A model generated the notes under the pieces. It made no database searches. It saw only the letters and a list, made by a program, of their open reading frames with translations, and was not told where the DNA came from. A DNA stretch of 64,000 bases from Anarhynchus alexandrinus (lineage: Eukaryota > Chordata > Aves > Charadriiformes > Charadriidae): positions 802,298-866,297 of the forward strand of contig VUYV01000191.1 of NCBI GenBank assembly GCA_008711295.1, written 5' to 3'. The position numbers and the translations under genes are program-made. This document shows, piece after piece, positions 25,204 to 36,030 of the stretch. Every line of letters begins with the position of its first letter. Position 1 is the first letter of the stretch.

Positions 25204-25534
25204 TGTACTGGATCTGGCTGGGAAGGAGTTCATTTGCTTCAGAGCAGTCCATATGGTGCTTTTATTTTGAATTTGTGACTATAAGAGTATTGATAATACA
25301 CCAATGCCTTAGCTATTGCTGAACAGTGCTCACACCACATCAAGCCCTTCTCTGTTTCTCACTCTGTCCCCGTAACAAGGGAAGAAGGTCAGGTGGGGAC
25401 ACAGCTGGGAGAGCTGAGCTCAACTGACCAAAAAGTTATCCCACACTATATAAGGTCTCACCCAGCAGTAAAACAGGGGGAAAGAGGGAACACCTCATGG
25501 GTCCTTAACTGCTCACTGGGGTCAAACCCACTGC
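25204..25534 (+). mobile_element. Old ERVL-type LTR, shortened
   Basis: The start 'tgtactggatctggctggga' corresponds to the usual avian ERVL LTR opening (TGTCCTGGTTTCGGCTGGGA). Recognisable blocks follow in order. These are 'ccatatggtgctt', 'tattgataatacaccaatgc', 'ttagctattgctgaacagtg', 'aagcccttctctgtttctca', 'ggggacacagctgggagagc', 'gaccaaaaagttatcccaca' and a TATA box at about 25448. The 3' end, 'cactggggtcaaacccactg', resembles the ...GGTCAAACCAC-ACA terminus. The part between TATA box and 3' end, which normally carries the poly(A) region, is largely missing, so the copy is shortened to about 330 bases. No matching target-site duplication was seen (ccaag against aaagg). The comparison is from memory. 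Confidence 0.6.
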
Positions 25535-28500
25535 AAAAGGTCTTTGCACCATATTACATAGTTCTGTATTGCCACAGAGATGTTTACTAGGAAGACCTCA
25601 CCCTTGGATTACATTATACCCTACCCAAAACTCTGAAATTCTCAGTTGTGTGGTAGACATATCATTTTACGCATTAAGAGCAGAAATGAAAAGGATGAGG
25701 AAATATACAGGAAGGTGAAATACGCATGGATTAGATACCTAATACAGTCAAAGTGAAATCCTACCATCCTTAAAGTTAATGGCAACATTCCAGTGGAGAT
25801 GACAACATTCAAATAGAGTTGAATGAAGCCAGTATTTCACCTATGAAATTTCATATCGTTCCTCTAATTCTATTCAAATATTATTAGAAGCAGACAAATA
25901 GGGAGGAAATGTCATGTGTACTGCTGCTAATCCCCACGTCCTGGAAGAGCGAGAACAAGTAATTGTCTCAATTTCCAAGATGCACAGTAGCCTTGGCAAT
26001 ATTGGGAGTTAGTAATAGGATATTGCCTGATGTATGAGACAAGGGGACACAGAAAAGTATCTGATCAAAGTATCAGTAGTCAAAGCAGAACTGGCATCAA
26101 AAAAAGGACATTTTCATGTTGTATTTAGGTAGTATTGTGTAAGTAGAGTGTAAGGAGGTCTTGGTGGCAGCTGAGAACGCTGGAAAGTATTTTCTGTAGT
26201 TTTGGAGGCTTCATTCAGCCTGCCCATTTTCCCCATGATTTTTCTGGTTTTATAACTGGAGGTGCACAAATTAATGTGCTGCAAAGGTAGTGATGGTTTC
26301 AGGGCAAGACTTCTTTAGTTTATTATTTATAGTTTGCACTGTGGGCCAGGAGAGAGAAGGAAAGAGAGAACTTGCATACCAAAATCAATACAAATAATAA
26401 TAGCCTCTTACAAGAGAAGCCTCAGGGGCTGAATATCTCTGGGTTCCTTTTTTTACATAAATGATCTCGGTGGATTATTGTTTCAATGTTTTGTGCTGTC
26501 AGTCACAGTCAGCTACCGGCTCTCTTTTTTGTCCCATGGAAATCTTCTCACTTCTATGTGCCAAAATAAAACAAAATTACATAGCAGCAGGTAGCCCATG
26601 ATGGCTTTCCTGAATGTCTTCAGCAGAACAGTATTACAACAGAAGCAGCAATCCACGCTGTTCACAGGCTCTTTTTCCGACACACACCCTGTCACTCAGC
26701 GCTGAAGTGGCCAAATGGGTTCCTGCATTATGTCTGAACTTTCTCATTCCAGAGCAACTTGGGGCTGTGGCTCAATTATTTGTCTTGGTTTATTTTCACT
26801 TATTTTCAGTAAGCAAAACACACTGAAAACCAACAAATATTCATTAGGGCCACAAGAACATTCATATTTGATAACATTACTGTCAGTTTAATAGGAACGT
26901 GCATTAGGATTCTGCAGGGTTCTGAATACCTTGATATTAGGTAAACCAAAGACATTCAGATACTTCTGTATTTTTAATGTGTGCATATAAGAACAATACC
27001 TAGTGCCTATATTTTTCCACAGACTTTTTTTTTGCCTGAGCAACCCACTTAATTCTGTTATTCTACTTCCTATTGTACTATGTACAGAGGAGAAATGACA
27101 ATTTTTCGTAATTCTTTTGGCATCATCATAATAGGTTTTTTCTTATTAGTCATCCTTATTTATCTACATAAATATTCAGTGAAAATACATTCAAATTATT
27201 TCTAAATGTTTATAATTTTTATAATTGTATAATTATATTCAGAGGGTACAAAAACTTGCATAAAATAAATTATATCTCTTTTTAAAAATAGATTACCATA
27301 ATCCTGTTTACTGAATTATTCAGTGCTTATAGAGAACACATTACAGTCTCTGCATTTTTGCATTTTTATATTACTATTTTACTAAAACAATGGCATTATT
27401 TTGCAACCAGAGGCATATCTCATTGAATTCTCATTGATTTTTTGGTTCCCTTTCATACTCAGATAATTTAGGAACATAGGAGAGAAATTCATTAAGATGT
27501 CTGCATTTTCTGGATCTTAGAAAAAAGTTGAGCAGTTGGCATTTTGACTCATTTTTGACAAGTAAAAAGTTGTTTTCTCTCCAGGGATCTTTTCATGGTA
27601 ACTATTCAGCTTATTGCAGAAGTTGTGGGTCATATGCAAGAGCGGCAGTCTTACAAACCCACCTCAAAATAAAATGGACAGAAAAGTAGGGGTTTTGACC
27701 AAAACCAGAAACTTTGCTGAAATACAATGAAAAAAACAGTACTACTGTATCACCCACCTGTGCGTACTCACACAATGTTATTTCTTTAAGAGCACATCAG
27801 ATAGAGAAATGGAGGAGTTTACTGCCAGAAGCTACACAGTGAAACGAAAAAGTAGGGAATAGACCAGAATATCAAAGACATTTTGGTACTTTTGCCAAGA
27901 ACCTCAGAGTTATATTAATGCCTAACTTCCATTGCGCACAGTACCTTAAAAACAAAATCAAAAGTCTTAAAGCAACAGAGGTCCTGAATGTGTTTCAAGC
28001 ACAAAGGGTAGGAAAACAAGAGTTCTAGCCCTTAATGTTGCAGTATTTAAAGATCAGTATTTTCCTTTCTTCCTTAAAAGGGTCCTCACTTAGTTCTGGG
28101 AAAAGGAAAAAAAAAAAAAGAACCTTGTTATCATTGTTTTGTGACAGACTGTGCTGATTGATGGTCACTTTCAGTGCCTGCTTTGGCAGAAATGCACATG
28201 ACTTGAAACACATGATGCTTTTTCTGCCTACATTATTATCATAGCTAATTATGCAAAATCTATTTTTCCTTGATATTTAATGCCTTTTCCATTCACTGAA
28301 ATCTTTATCTCATGCAGCCTGTTCCATGCTACATTTAGGAGTCACACCAGACTTTCTATATTGTTTATACTAATCACAATTACTAATGTTACAAACCTTT
28401 TCACTGCAGCACAGTTTCTACTTTATGGTTATGTACTATGTCAAGTTATTGATACTTATGCATTTGTTTGCATTTATGAGAAATCAAATTTGTCATGCTC

Positions 28501-30303
28501 TGTACAATATTATGAAAGTTGCATGTATAAACCAGTAAAAGGTAAATGCTGTTTTTCTCTGACTTAATGGTAATTTTAAAAGCAGGAAAAATAGCACTAA
28601 TTCACATAGAGATGTTTTCAGCCAAGCTAAAACTAATGCCGGTTACTGTAACTTAATTGAAGTACAAGCTAATTGCCTTTCTTTTCATTTAAAGATCCTA
28701 GTTACATCTTTACCACAATAAATCTGGATTTTTTTCCAGCACTTTTATTTAATCTTTAAAAAAAAGTGATATTAATTTACCTTATTCCAAGATCAGAATA
28801 CAGAATGCCAAAGCCTTTTTTTATTACAGTAATCTTGCTATTAAAATTTTTGTACTCACACCAGTAGGTTAGAATAACTATTTCTTCTCATATTGCCATC
28901 TCATTTTCTAAATCTGTAACACATTGGGCATCTCAGGTGGGAATTTAGAGGTCAGATAGCCACAAGAACAGAACCACACCACTTATTGAGAAGTCCTTTC
29001 CAAGCAGGATGGCATAGCTGAAGTGCGGTTTCTAATTTATCTCATGCACACACATACACCCATATGATCTGTATAGAAACACGCTCACACCAGTCAAGGC
29101 CTCCACTCTATGTCCAGCACCATGGATTTGGGGGACATCTGCAGATACATAGCTGTTGTTTTCATCACTTATTTTTTCCAACTCAGATGGGTGGCATGAG
29201 TTCCCAATGGCCTTGTTGGTCGTATCACCCCAGAACAATCCCTTTGTTGTGACCCATGTTTAAAGCAGATTAGCTGTTGTTACTTAGGTTAATATCACCT
29301 TCTGGCTTCCTGCCTCAAATGTGTTATAGGGATGTAGTTGTCGAAAGTTCGTCTGTCCTTTGGTTTTCCCCTCTGTATAATTAAACCAATAGAAAGGAGC
29401 AGATATTTGGCCAATCCTCCCCCATAACCGCTGTATAGGGTTTGTTTTCCCAGTGCATACCAGAATCACCTAATAAGTGAAGAGGCAGTCAGATGCAGTC
29501 AAGATATCACTTATCTGGCAGAAATTTTAGCTGGAGTTTGCCCTGTGGAAAGGCTCTTGCCAAACCAGGGAACAATCTGAATAGTTTGAACTTATAAAAC
29601 TATTGGCCTTGGAATTTGACAATTTTGTTGATAATTTCTGTAGACATTTTTTTTTTTTTAATTAATAGCATGTGTCCCAATCTGCATCTTTCAAAAATTA
29701 AATCTTTACTGAAATGTCTCGATATAGACTGGTTCATATTTTGTATGCCTACAAAATAAATAATGGTTTACCAACTCTGAATCTCAAATATTTTGCAATA
29801 TAGTCAAGTATGGCACAACCTTCCTCTTCGGTAGCCGGATGACTAGGTACCAGTTTGCAACTGTTATTTTGCATCTTCACCCATCACCATCTCTGGGTGA
29901 AGGAACAGCTGCTCAGAAGATGATTTCAGCAGAGGTCACTGGCACAGACTCTTCCCTGTTTTGACTGATTTTGAGGCACCTGTGAAGCAAGATTTCCAGG
30001 GGAGGTGTCACCAGTGGACACCAACCAGAGAAATCTACAGAGATTCTTCTTATGGCTCACTTTAACTGTTATAATTTCATATTTGCCTGTGCTTAGCAGA
30101 CAGATGCTTTTACCCTGCAAGGACTCATTGAGTGATCAGACATAGTTTGTTAAATGTATGAAGTCAAATGGAAATGGTTACCATGCTAATTACACTGACT
30201 GATAGCATTAGGCTTTTCTGAGTTCTTGGCTATTTAGGATGCAATCCTCCACATGTGAGCTCCTCCGTCAGCCTGTGCAGTGGGCAGCTGGGGGTTCTGG
30301 GCC
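25535..30303. other. AT-rich unique DNA, no gene recognised
   Basis: No coding exon was recognised; the longest open frame is 95 codons (28280-28567 forward) and is AT-rich without a known domain. The block 27100-27420 is especially A+T-rich with many TAAT-type words. At 26394 there is a 16-base match to the tail of L3-like elements, which is too short to call. Confidence 0.6.
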
Positions 30304-30641
30304 TGTCCTGGTTTGGGGTAAAACAGAACCCATTTTCTGTTCAGTAATTTTACTTTTCAGTTAAGCCTCTTCTAACTCTCTGAAATTAACAGCATATTTT
30401 TCAGACACTCTCTGCCTCCAGACCTGATGTTTGTAATTCATACCAAGGGATGGTATGCAGAGATGCTCCTGCTTATACTCATTGCTCTAACACCCAAGGC
30501 CAGGTCACTTTGTTATTTGCCCCATTGGAGGGTGGGAAGCGGAAAAAACATAGAGGGGTCCCACCTGTGGGGAGGAGCGGACAGGACAGGTGACCCAAAA
30601 CTGACCAACAGGGTATTCCATCCCATCTGCCTCATGCTAGG

Positions 30642-30648
30642 TATAAAA
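30642..30648 (+). promoter_or_regulatory. TATA box of the solo LTR
   Basis: TATAAAA sits in 'aggtataaaagctgagggat', about 340 bases into the LTR, at the expected U3/R border. An intact box means the solo LTR could still act as a promoter pointing right, but no transcript is shown here. Confidence 0.75.
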
Positions 30649-30920
30649 GCTGAGGGATAAAAGGGTTAGCCTCTTCCTTCAATGGCTGGCGTCTGAGGAG
30701 GTATCTGTCTGTTCAGCTGCCTTTGATCCCAATCCGTGCGTTCCTGAATGCAGTTCCTGAGTTCAGCTCCCATCCGTCACTGAGTCCAGTCTGGAACTTT
30801 CCCAGTGCCTGGTGGTGACATGATCATCAGCCCAGAGCTTGACACTAGTTTTGTATATATTTCATTATTTTCATATTAATATTATTTTTGTTCTTTTTGT
30901 TATTTTACTATTATTATTTC

Positions 30921-30926
30921 ATTAAA
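30921..30926 (+). terminator. Poly(A) signal of the solo LTR
   Basis: ATTAAA, a common variant of the polyadenylation hexamer, lies after a T-rich run and about 110 bases before the LTR end. It is followed by a T/C-rich stretch (about 30956-30972), as expected for a cleavage region. Confidence 0.55.
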
Positions 30927-31035
30927 CTAGTTTAGGTTTTTTTAAACTCGTACGTCTCTCTTTCTCTCACTTGGGAGAGAAGTTAGAGAGCAACTGTCGT
31001 TCCTTTTAGTGCCCAGCCCAGCCCAAACCACAACA

Positions 31036-31779
31036 GATTTATTGGCCTGGGCTCCACAGAGGCAGCTCACAGTCAGGGCTGCTGCCTAACACTTAATGAT
31101 GAAGTATGCACACACCAATATTGGGGGGGAAGAACAGATGGAAACTATATAATTGAAATGTAATATATTTTCTGCATCAACGACCTTTACTTTTCCATTT
31201 GCAGCGTTCAATGAATGTAAAATACTTGTTGCTTAGGACCTTTCATACTCTCTTGGTGACAACACAAAAGATAATCGGGTGCCAATTTACACTCCACCAG
31301 AAGAAAGAGGGGCAAATTTGCTCCTATAACTTCAGAGGGAGCATATTTTAATGTAAAGTAGGGTGCAAAACAATTTTTCTGTCTCTTGAAGACTTTGAAA
31401 TTTAAGTATTTCCATTTTTGTCAGAGGCAGATAAACAGAACAACTGGAACACTTTAAATGAGGCCACTTAGTAACCTCATGCAGCTCATTCTCTCCTAAA
31501 GTTTTACTTTTTCTGTGCAGTTTACACATGAATGGAACTGCAGATGGTAGCTGTCTCCTCAGCCCCTACTTTTTCCTGATATCTAAGAGATACTGAGCTC
31601 CTTACCTCTAATAAAGTGAGTAGCATTCTTATTTAGTCAATACTAGTCAATTTAGAAAAGTAAACAAATATTAGACAAACTGTCCCCATTAAGTTGTGCC
31701 TCTTAACTAGTCTGTCTGCAAGTTTTCCTCTTGCCTCACTACCTCTGCCCTACTTTTACTCAGTGGGTTATTTCAGATA
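31036..31779. other. Unique DNA, no gene recognised
   Basis: No repeat or exon was recognised. The first 60 bases right of the LTR are GC-rich ('ggcctgggctccacagaggc') like the 30 bases left of it, so the LTR sits in a locally GC-richer target. Confidence 0.55.
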
Positions 31780-31888
31780 GGATTATAAACTCTTAGAGAA
31801 AATGTCTTCATTTCCAGAAAACACCTAATACAATGCATCTCTAATCCATACTACAGTTGTTTGTTATTATTTACAAATAATACAATAG
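31780..31888 (+). mobile_element. Ancient L3/CR1-like LINE or SINE 3' tail
   Basis: The order of short blocks fits the old amniote element tail that reads approximately 'gattgtaaactctt... gtcttc...t ... gcacctagcacaatg... tcctgatccatgact ... atacaaataataa'. Here the matching blocks are 'gattataaactctta', 'atgtcttcatttc', 'acacctaatacaatg', 'tctctaatccatact' and 'ttacaaataatacaatag'. Such tails occur in old amniote LINE families and on SINEs that borrow them. The copy is strongly diverged. Family and orientation are judged from memory of the consensus. Confidence 0.45.
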
Positions 31889-34800
31889 TTTTAAGCTGAT
31901 ACATTCAGTTTGACCAAGGGCAGCTTAGCGCTCTATCTGTATATAGTATCTCTTTATTTTCACTTAAAACAGGTCTTATAGCATGTGGGAGCAAAGGTAA
32001 ACGAGAAAGAGTAAGGAAAGAAGCCTCACCTGAGCTATGCTAAGTTGACATTTACCATGAGAGTTACCTGTGATTACAGACAGCTGTTCCTTCCAGTTCA
32101 GTGCTACTATAATTTCTATTATGGATATAAAATTCTAACTTATTAGTATTTGGATCCTGTGTGCTGGAGGAAATACTCTGTACCTCAGAGGTGACAATGT
32201 CTGGCTCTAAACATGGGTCAGATTCCCACTTCCATGTTGTGGTGCACAAGAATTTCATACCCTTCACCTTTTTTTTCCTTTTTTATTTTTTTTTTTTAAA
32301 AACACCATCACCCAAACATTTGTTCTTCAAGACCTCTTCAAGACTTCACATAAGTTCTCTTTTCTCTCATAATTTTCACTTTCATATTAAAATTTTCTCT
32401 CCCAACTTTAAAAATGCTACTTCAAAAGTGTGTAAACAAGGAAAACTTTGTCTAATCATCATCTAATATGGATGATTTAATATAAAAAAAGAGTGAGAAA
32501 TAGAAAAGATACTTAAATCAAAACCGAATAAGTAATATGATATGTTCTTCTGAGCACAGTGAAAAGAAAACAGAACCCTTAGAAATATGGCTGCAAGGTG
32601 GAATGATTGGATGCTTAGATTTAGTCTGTTTGTTCAGTCTTGCAAAGTTTGAAGTTCACCCATGTTCCTGTTAGAAAGCTGCAGACATGCTATTGACGAT
32701 TTATTTTAAACCCCTACCAAGACTTCATCAACACACTTTTATGATATCCTATGTAACATGGTGACCTTAGAGAAGTTAAATGGCAATAATGAACTACTTT
32801 ATTCCCTGAATGCATTTTTTCTCATGCTGTTATTTTTTCTTGTTTAGCAGTGTGCTTGGTATAAGAAGTGCTACTCTTATTAGAGCATCATCTAAATCAC
32901 ATACAGCATATTCTTTTTTTCAGGATCAAAATTCAAACTCAGTCACTTGTTGCAAAAATCCTGTAATTTGTTAGTTATCTCATTGTGATCATTTCTAAAC
33001 AATTGTGATGTAAAGTATTTCTTAATTGAATTCAGAATATAATACTGTGTCCAAACCTTTCTAATACATCACATTTAGCAGTTTATTAAGGCCCAGTCTT
33101 AAGAGTAACAATCTTTTTTGGCTAACTATTTTTTGTGAGTCTTGGTTTTGTGATACCTACCTTTCTGCCACTCCAGTTACAACAGGCAATATTTAGGTGT
33201 GTGTAGCTTTTCTTGAGAATTAAAGCATAATGAAGTTCTAAAAAAATGCTCAAGCATAATTAGCAGAGCTACATTTACCCATAATAAAGACAATTTTAAT
33301 TAAAAGAAAAACAGCACATTTGAAAAAAGAGTTAATCATTAAAATGCAGTGGATGTCAGACCTGAAAAGGCAAAACAATAATTAAGTGGAATTAATTTTC
33401 ACTATTTGTAACCATTTACCTTGAAGACAGGATAGCTGCATTTCAAATGAAGCTAGAATATTACACACAACCATCTTTTAAGTTCTTTGTTGTGTCTCCT
33501 CAAGCTCTATCATCATAAAGTCTTCTGGGCCCTCTTTCAAAAATACCAGTGCTAATGAAGTAAGGTAGAGTTTTGCTCAGGAAGCAGAGAGTTGGGCTAA
33601 TGAACCGATACACTAGCTCATGTCCACCATTCCTCTATGAGATCAGAAGCAGTAGCTATGCAGCTTAAACATCTAACCTATTCTCAGACAAAATCCCCGT
33701 TTTCCTCAATCTGCTTTCCCACCACCATCAACATTTTCTTGCCAAAACTCCAATTATATCACCGATGATTACAAAAATATTTTCCTTTACTTTAAGAAGA
33801 AACTTTATAAACTTTACAAACAATATAAACTAATATAAAGAATTATAAAAAAACTAGTGGCTTTAAACAGGGACACTAGAATGAATGTTGGATGAGTATT
33901 CAGTATGAATAATGAATATTCAAGTGACAAAAATCTATTAACAAGTAGGTGATAAACCCATATTTTTTTAAACTATTGTTTATTGCTTTAAAACTATTGA
34001 GCATCACTGCAGACAAAACCAGACAATTAAGGAAAAAAGAGGGTGATTGAACTGTACCAGAATTTGAACCTTCTGTAATTCATACAGAAGCAAACCCAAC
34101 ATGGAAATTTTCACACACAAAAAAAATGGGGAACCTAACCTCCTTTCATTTTTTACTGGTTATTTTTCTCAAATATTTATTTCGTATAATTAATTTAAAA
34201 ATTAAATTTGTCTGCTCTCTGTAATAAAAATATTTACAATTTACCTCTTTATTAAGATATCTCCTTTTTCTTCACAAATTAATGATGCACCATTCATCTA
34301 CTTCAAGTATATTAATAACAAAATCTTATCCATTATGCCAGCCTTTATTTTATTATTTTTAAACTTATAGTTATTTGTAAAGGTACATCATTCAGGTAAA
34401 ATGAAGGTAGGAGCAGGAAAGCTTGAATGCAGGCAGGGAAGAACTTTGGAAGAATGGTTGGTTAAAGTGATCTCATAGATGACCAGACAAGAAATTAAAC
34501 ATGTCTCAGGTTTTTCAGATTACAAGTCTTCAACCTCTTGCACTCAGTTCTCTGAGCTAATGAATACAGTGCTTACGGACATGGTGATTGGTTGAGAAAA
34601 ACAAAGGTTTTCACACCACATTTATGCAGCTTCCTTCCATGGTTCATCTGCTCATTTTCAGGAAGTATCTTAATTGACTGCTTGCATACAACTGAAATGC
34701 AAAATATATCAAACAAGGAAATTTTTACTAATGAATTCTAAAGAGAGTAAGTGTCCAGATATTGGGAATTGATACATACACATTTTCACATGATAAATCT

Positions 34801-35473
34801 CAGGCTCATGAAAGTCTACAGGGTGTCCTAAAGGCCAAGGATCATAACAAGCCAATAGTTCAATTTTAGTAAGTCATAATCACCTAACTTTTTACCAGAT
34901 ATTTATATGTGAAAGAACTTTATCCAGTTGTATCCATCAGGAAAAGATGACAAGTTCTAAAGTAAAAGACAGCAGGTACCTGTTCAAGATAACAGTAGCC
35001 AAATGAAAGCAGTCAAATTTGCTTATAAATGACAGTAATGAGCATAATATAAAAATTATATTAGACAAATCAAACATAGACTAAAAATATGTAATTTTTA
35101 AAATGTGACATTAATCAGGGTTTTATGGCTAGAACTTCCAATTTTTAATAAATGTTTCAAGTACTCTTACGGCAAGAGGTCATCTTGATTTCAGTTGGAT
35201 AATCAAGCAGAAATCATCTTTAACACTTCACTTGTCCTAATGGCATGCAAGCAGAGTAACTCAGAAATGTTATTTTCTCATTGAAATTTATTCCATTTCT
35301 TGAAACATTGTTCTTCTCTTCTTGTTTTCCTTTTGTTTTCTTACGTTCTATAAGCATCAGTTTGTATTTCCTACAATCAGTTTCTAGTTTGCAGAACAAA
35401 AGCCATTGCCAATACTAGACCCTTCTATCCATTGCGCCATTTCTGCCTATTACTCAGATGAGTAGAATGAAGA
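31889..35473. other. AT-rich unique DNA, no gene recognised
   Basis: No exon was recognised. The only frame above 100 codons from this region (32161-32466 forward, 101 codons) runs through a T-rich low-complexity tract at about 32266-32300 that translates into Phe runs, and it is judged spurious. Confidence 0.6.
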
Positions 35474-36030
35474 TCATAGAATCGTAGAATGGTTTAGGTT
35501 GGAAGGGACCTTCAAGATCATCTAGTTCCAAGCCCCCTCCCATAGGCAGGGAACCTCCCACCAGACCAGGTTGCTCAAAGCCCTGTCCAGCCTGGCCTTG
35601 AACACTTTCAGGGATTGGACATCTACAGCCTCCCTGGGCAACATGTGCCAGTGCCTCACCACCCTCAGAGAAAAGAATTTCGTCCTAATATCTAATCTAA
35701 ATCTCCCCTCTTCCAGTTTGAAGCCATTACCCCTCATCCTATTGCTTCATACCCTTGTAAAAAATCCCTCTCCAGCTTTCTTGTAGGCCCCCTTCAGATA
35801 CTGGAAGGCTGCTATAAGGTCTCCCCAGACCCTTCTCTTCTCCAAGGTCTCTCAGCCTGTCTTCATAGGAGAGGTGCTCCAGCCCTCTGGTCGTCTTTGT
35901 GGCCCTTCTCTGGACCTGCTCCAACAGGTCCATGTCCTTCTTGTGCAGAGGACTCCAAAGCTGGACACAGTACTCCAGGTGGGGTCTCACAAGAGTAGAG
36001 TAAAGGGGTAGAGTCACCTCCCTCAACCTA
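35474..36030 (-). mobile_element. CR1 LINE, 5'-truncated, reverse orientation
   Basis: The tail comes first on the forward strand: two octamers read antisense, CATAGAAT and CGTAGAAT (35475-35490), then 'ggttggaagggaccttcaag'. The reverse strand translates to the C-terminal part of CR1 ORF2. One frame (36026-35739) contains [46 protein letters not shown] and LGRPYSSL. The next frame (35737-35522) contains [16 protein letters not shown] and the [20 protein letters not shown] stretch. A stop/frame change between them breaks the reading frame. The element is a non-LTR retrotransposon; this copy retains only the end of the RT protein and the 3' UTR and cannot move. Similarity to the usual CR1 is high, so it is among the younger copies here. 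Confidence 0.93.
35522..36026 (-). pseudogene. CR1 ORF2 C-terminal remnant (two frames)
   Basis: This is the coding part of the CR1 copy above. Residues from [15 protein letters not shown] through the last conserved block lie in two abutting reverse-strand frames of 95 and 71 codons (36026-35739 and 35737-35522). The endonuclease and the catalytic FADD region of the reverse transcriptase are missing because of 5' truncation, so no enzymatic activity is possible. Confidence 0.85.

Larger units (their letters stand above)
30304..31035 (+). mobile_element. ERVL-type solo LTR
   Basis: This is a complete long terminal repeat of an endogenous retrovirus. It opens with TGTCCTGGTTTGGGG and closes with CCCAAACCACAACA, giving the expected TG...CA ends and an imperfect terminal inverted repeat (12 of 15 positions). 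A TATAAAA box lies at 30642-30648 and an ATTAAA poly(A) signal at 30921-30926, so U3, R and U5 are all present in sense order. The total length of 732 bases is normal for avian ERVL-type LTRs. Blocks such as 'gatgtttgtaattcatacca', 'gtgacccaaaactgaccaac' and 'ctgcctttgatcccaatccg' are familiar from bird LTRs. No primer-binding site follows it and no polypurine tract precedes it, so it is a solo LTR left by recombination. The 5- or 6-base flanks (gggcc/tgggcc left, gattt/gattta right) do not match. The family assignment is from memory; gag and pol are absent. Confidence 0.88.

Noticed and set aside
26394..26409. Short 'atacaaataataatag' match to an L3-like tail
   Set aside because: Only 16 AT-rich bases match and the upstream blocks of the tail are absent.
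31036..31060. Possible primer-binding site after the solo LTR
   Set aside because: TGGCCTGGGCTCC does not look like the complement of a known tRNA 3' end and sits 7 bases off the LTR, so there is no sign of a provirus.
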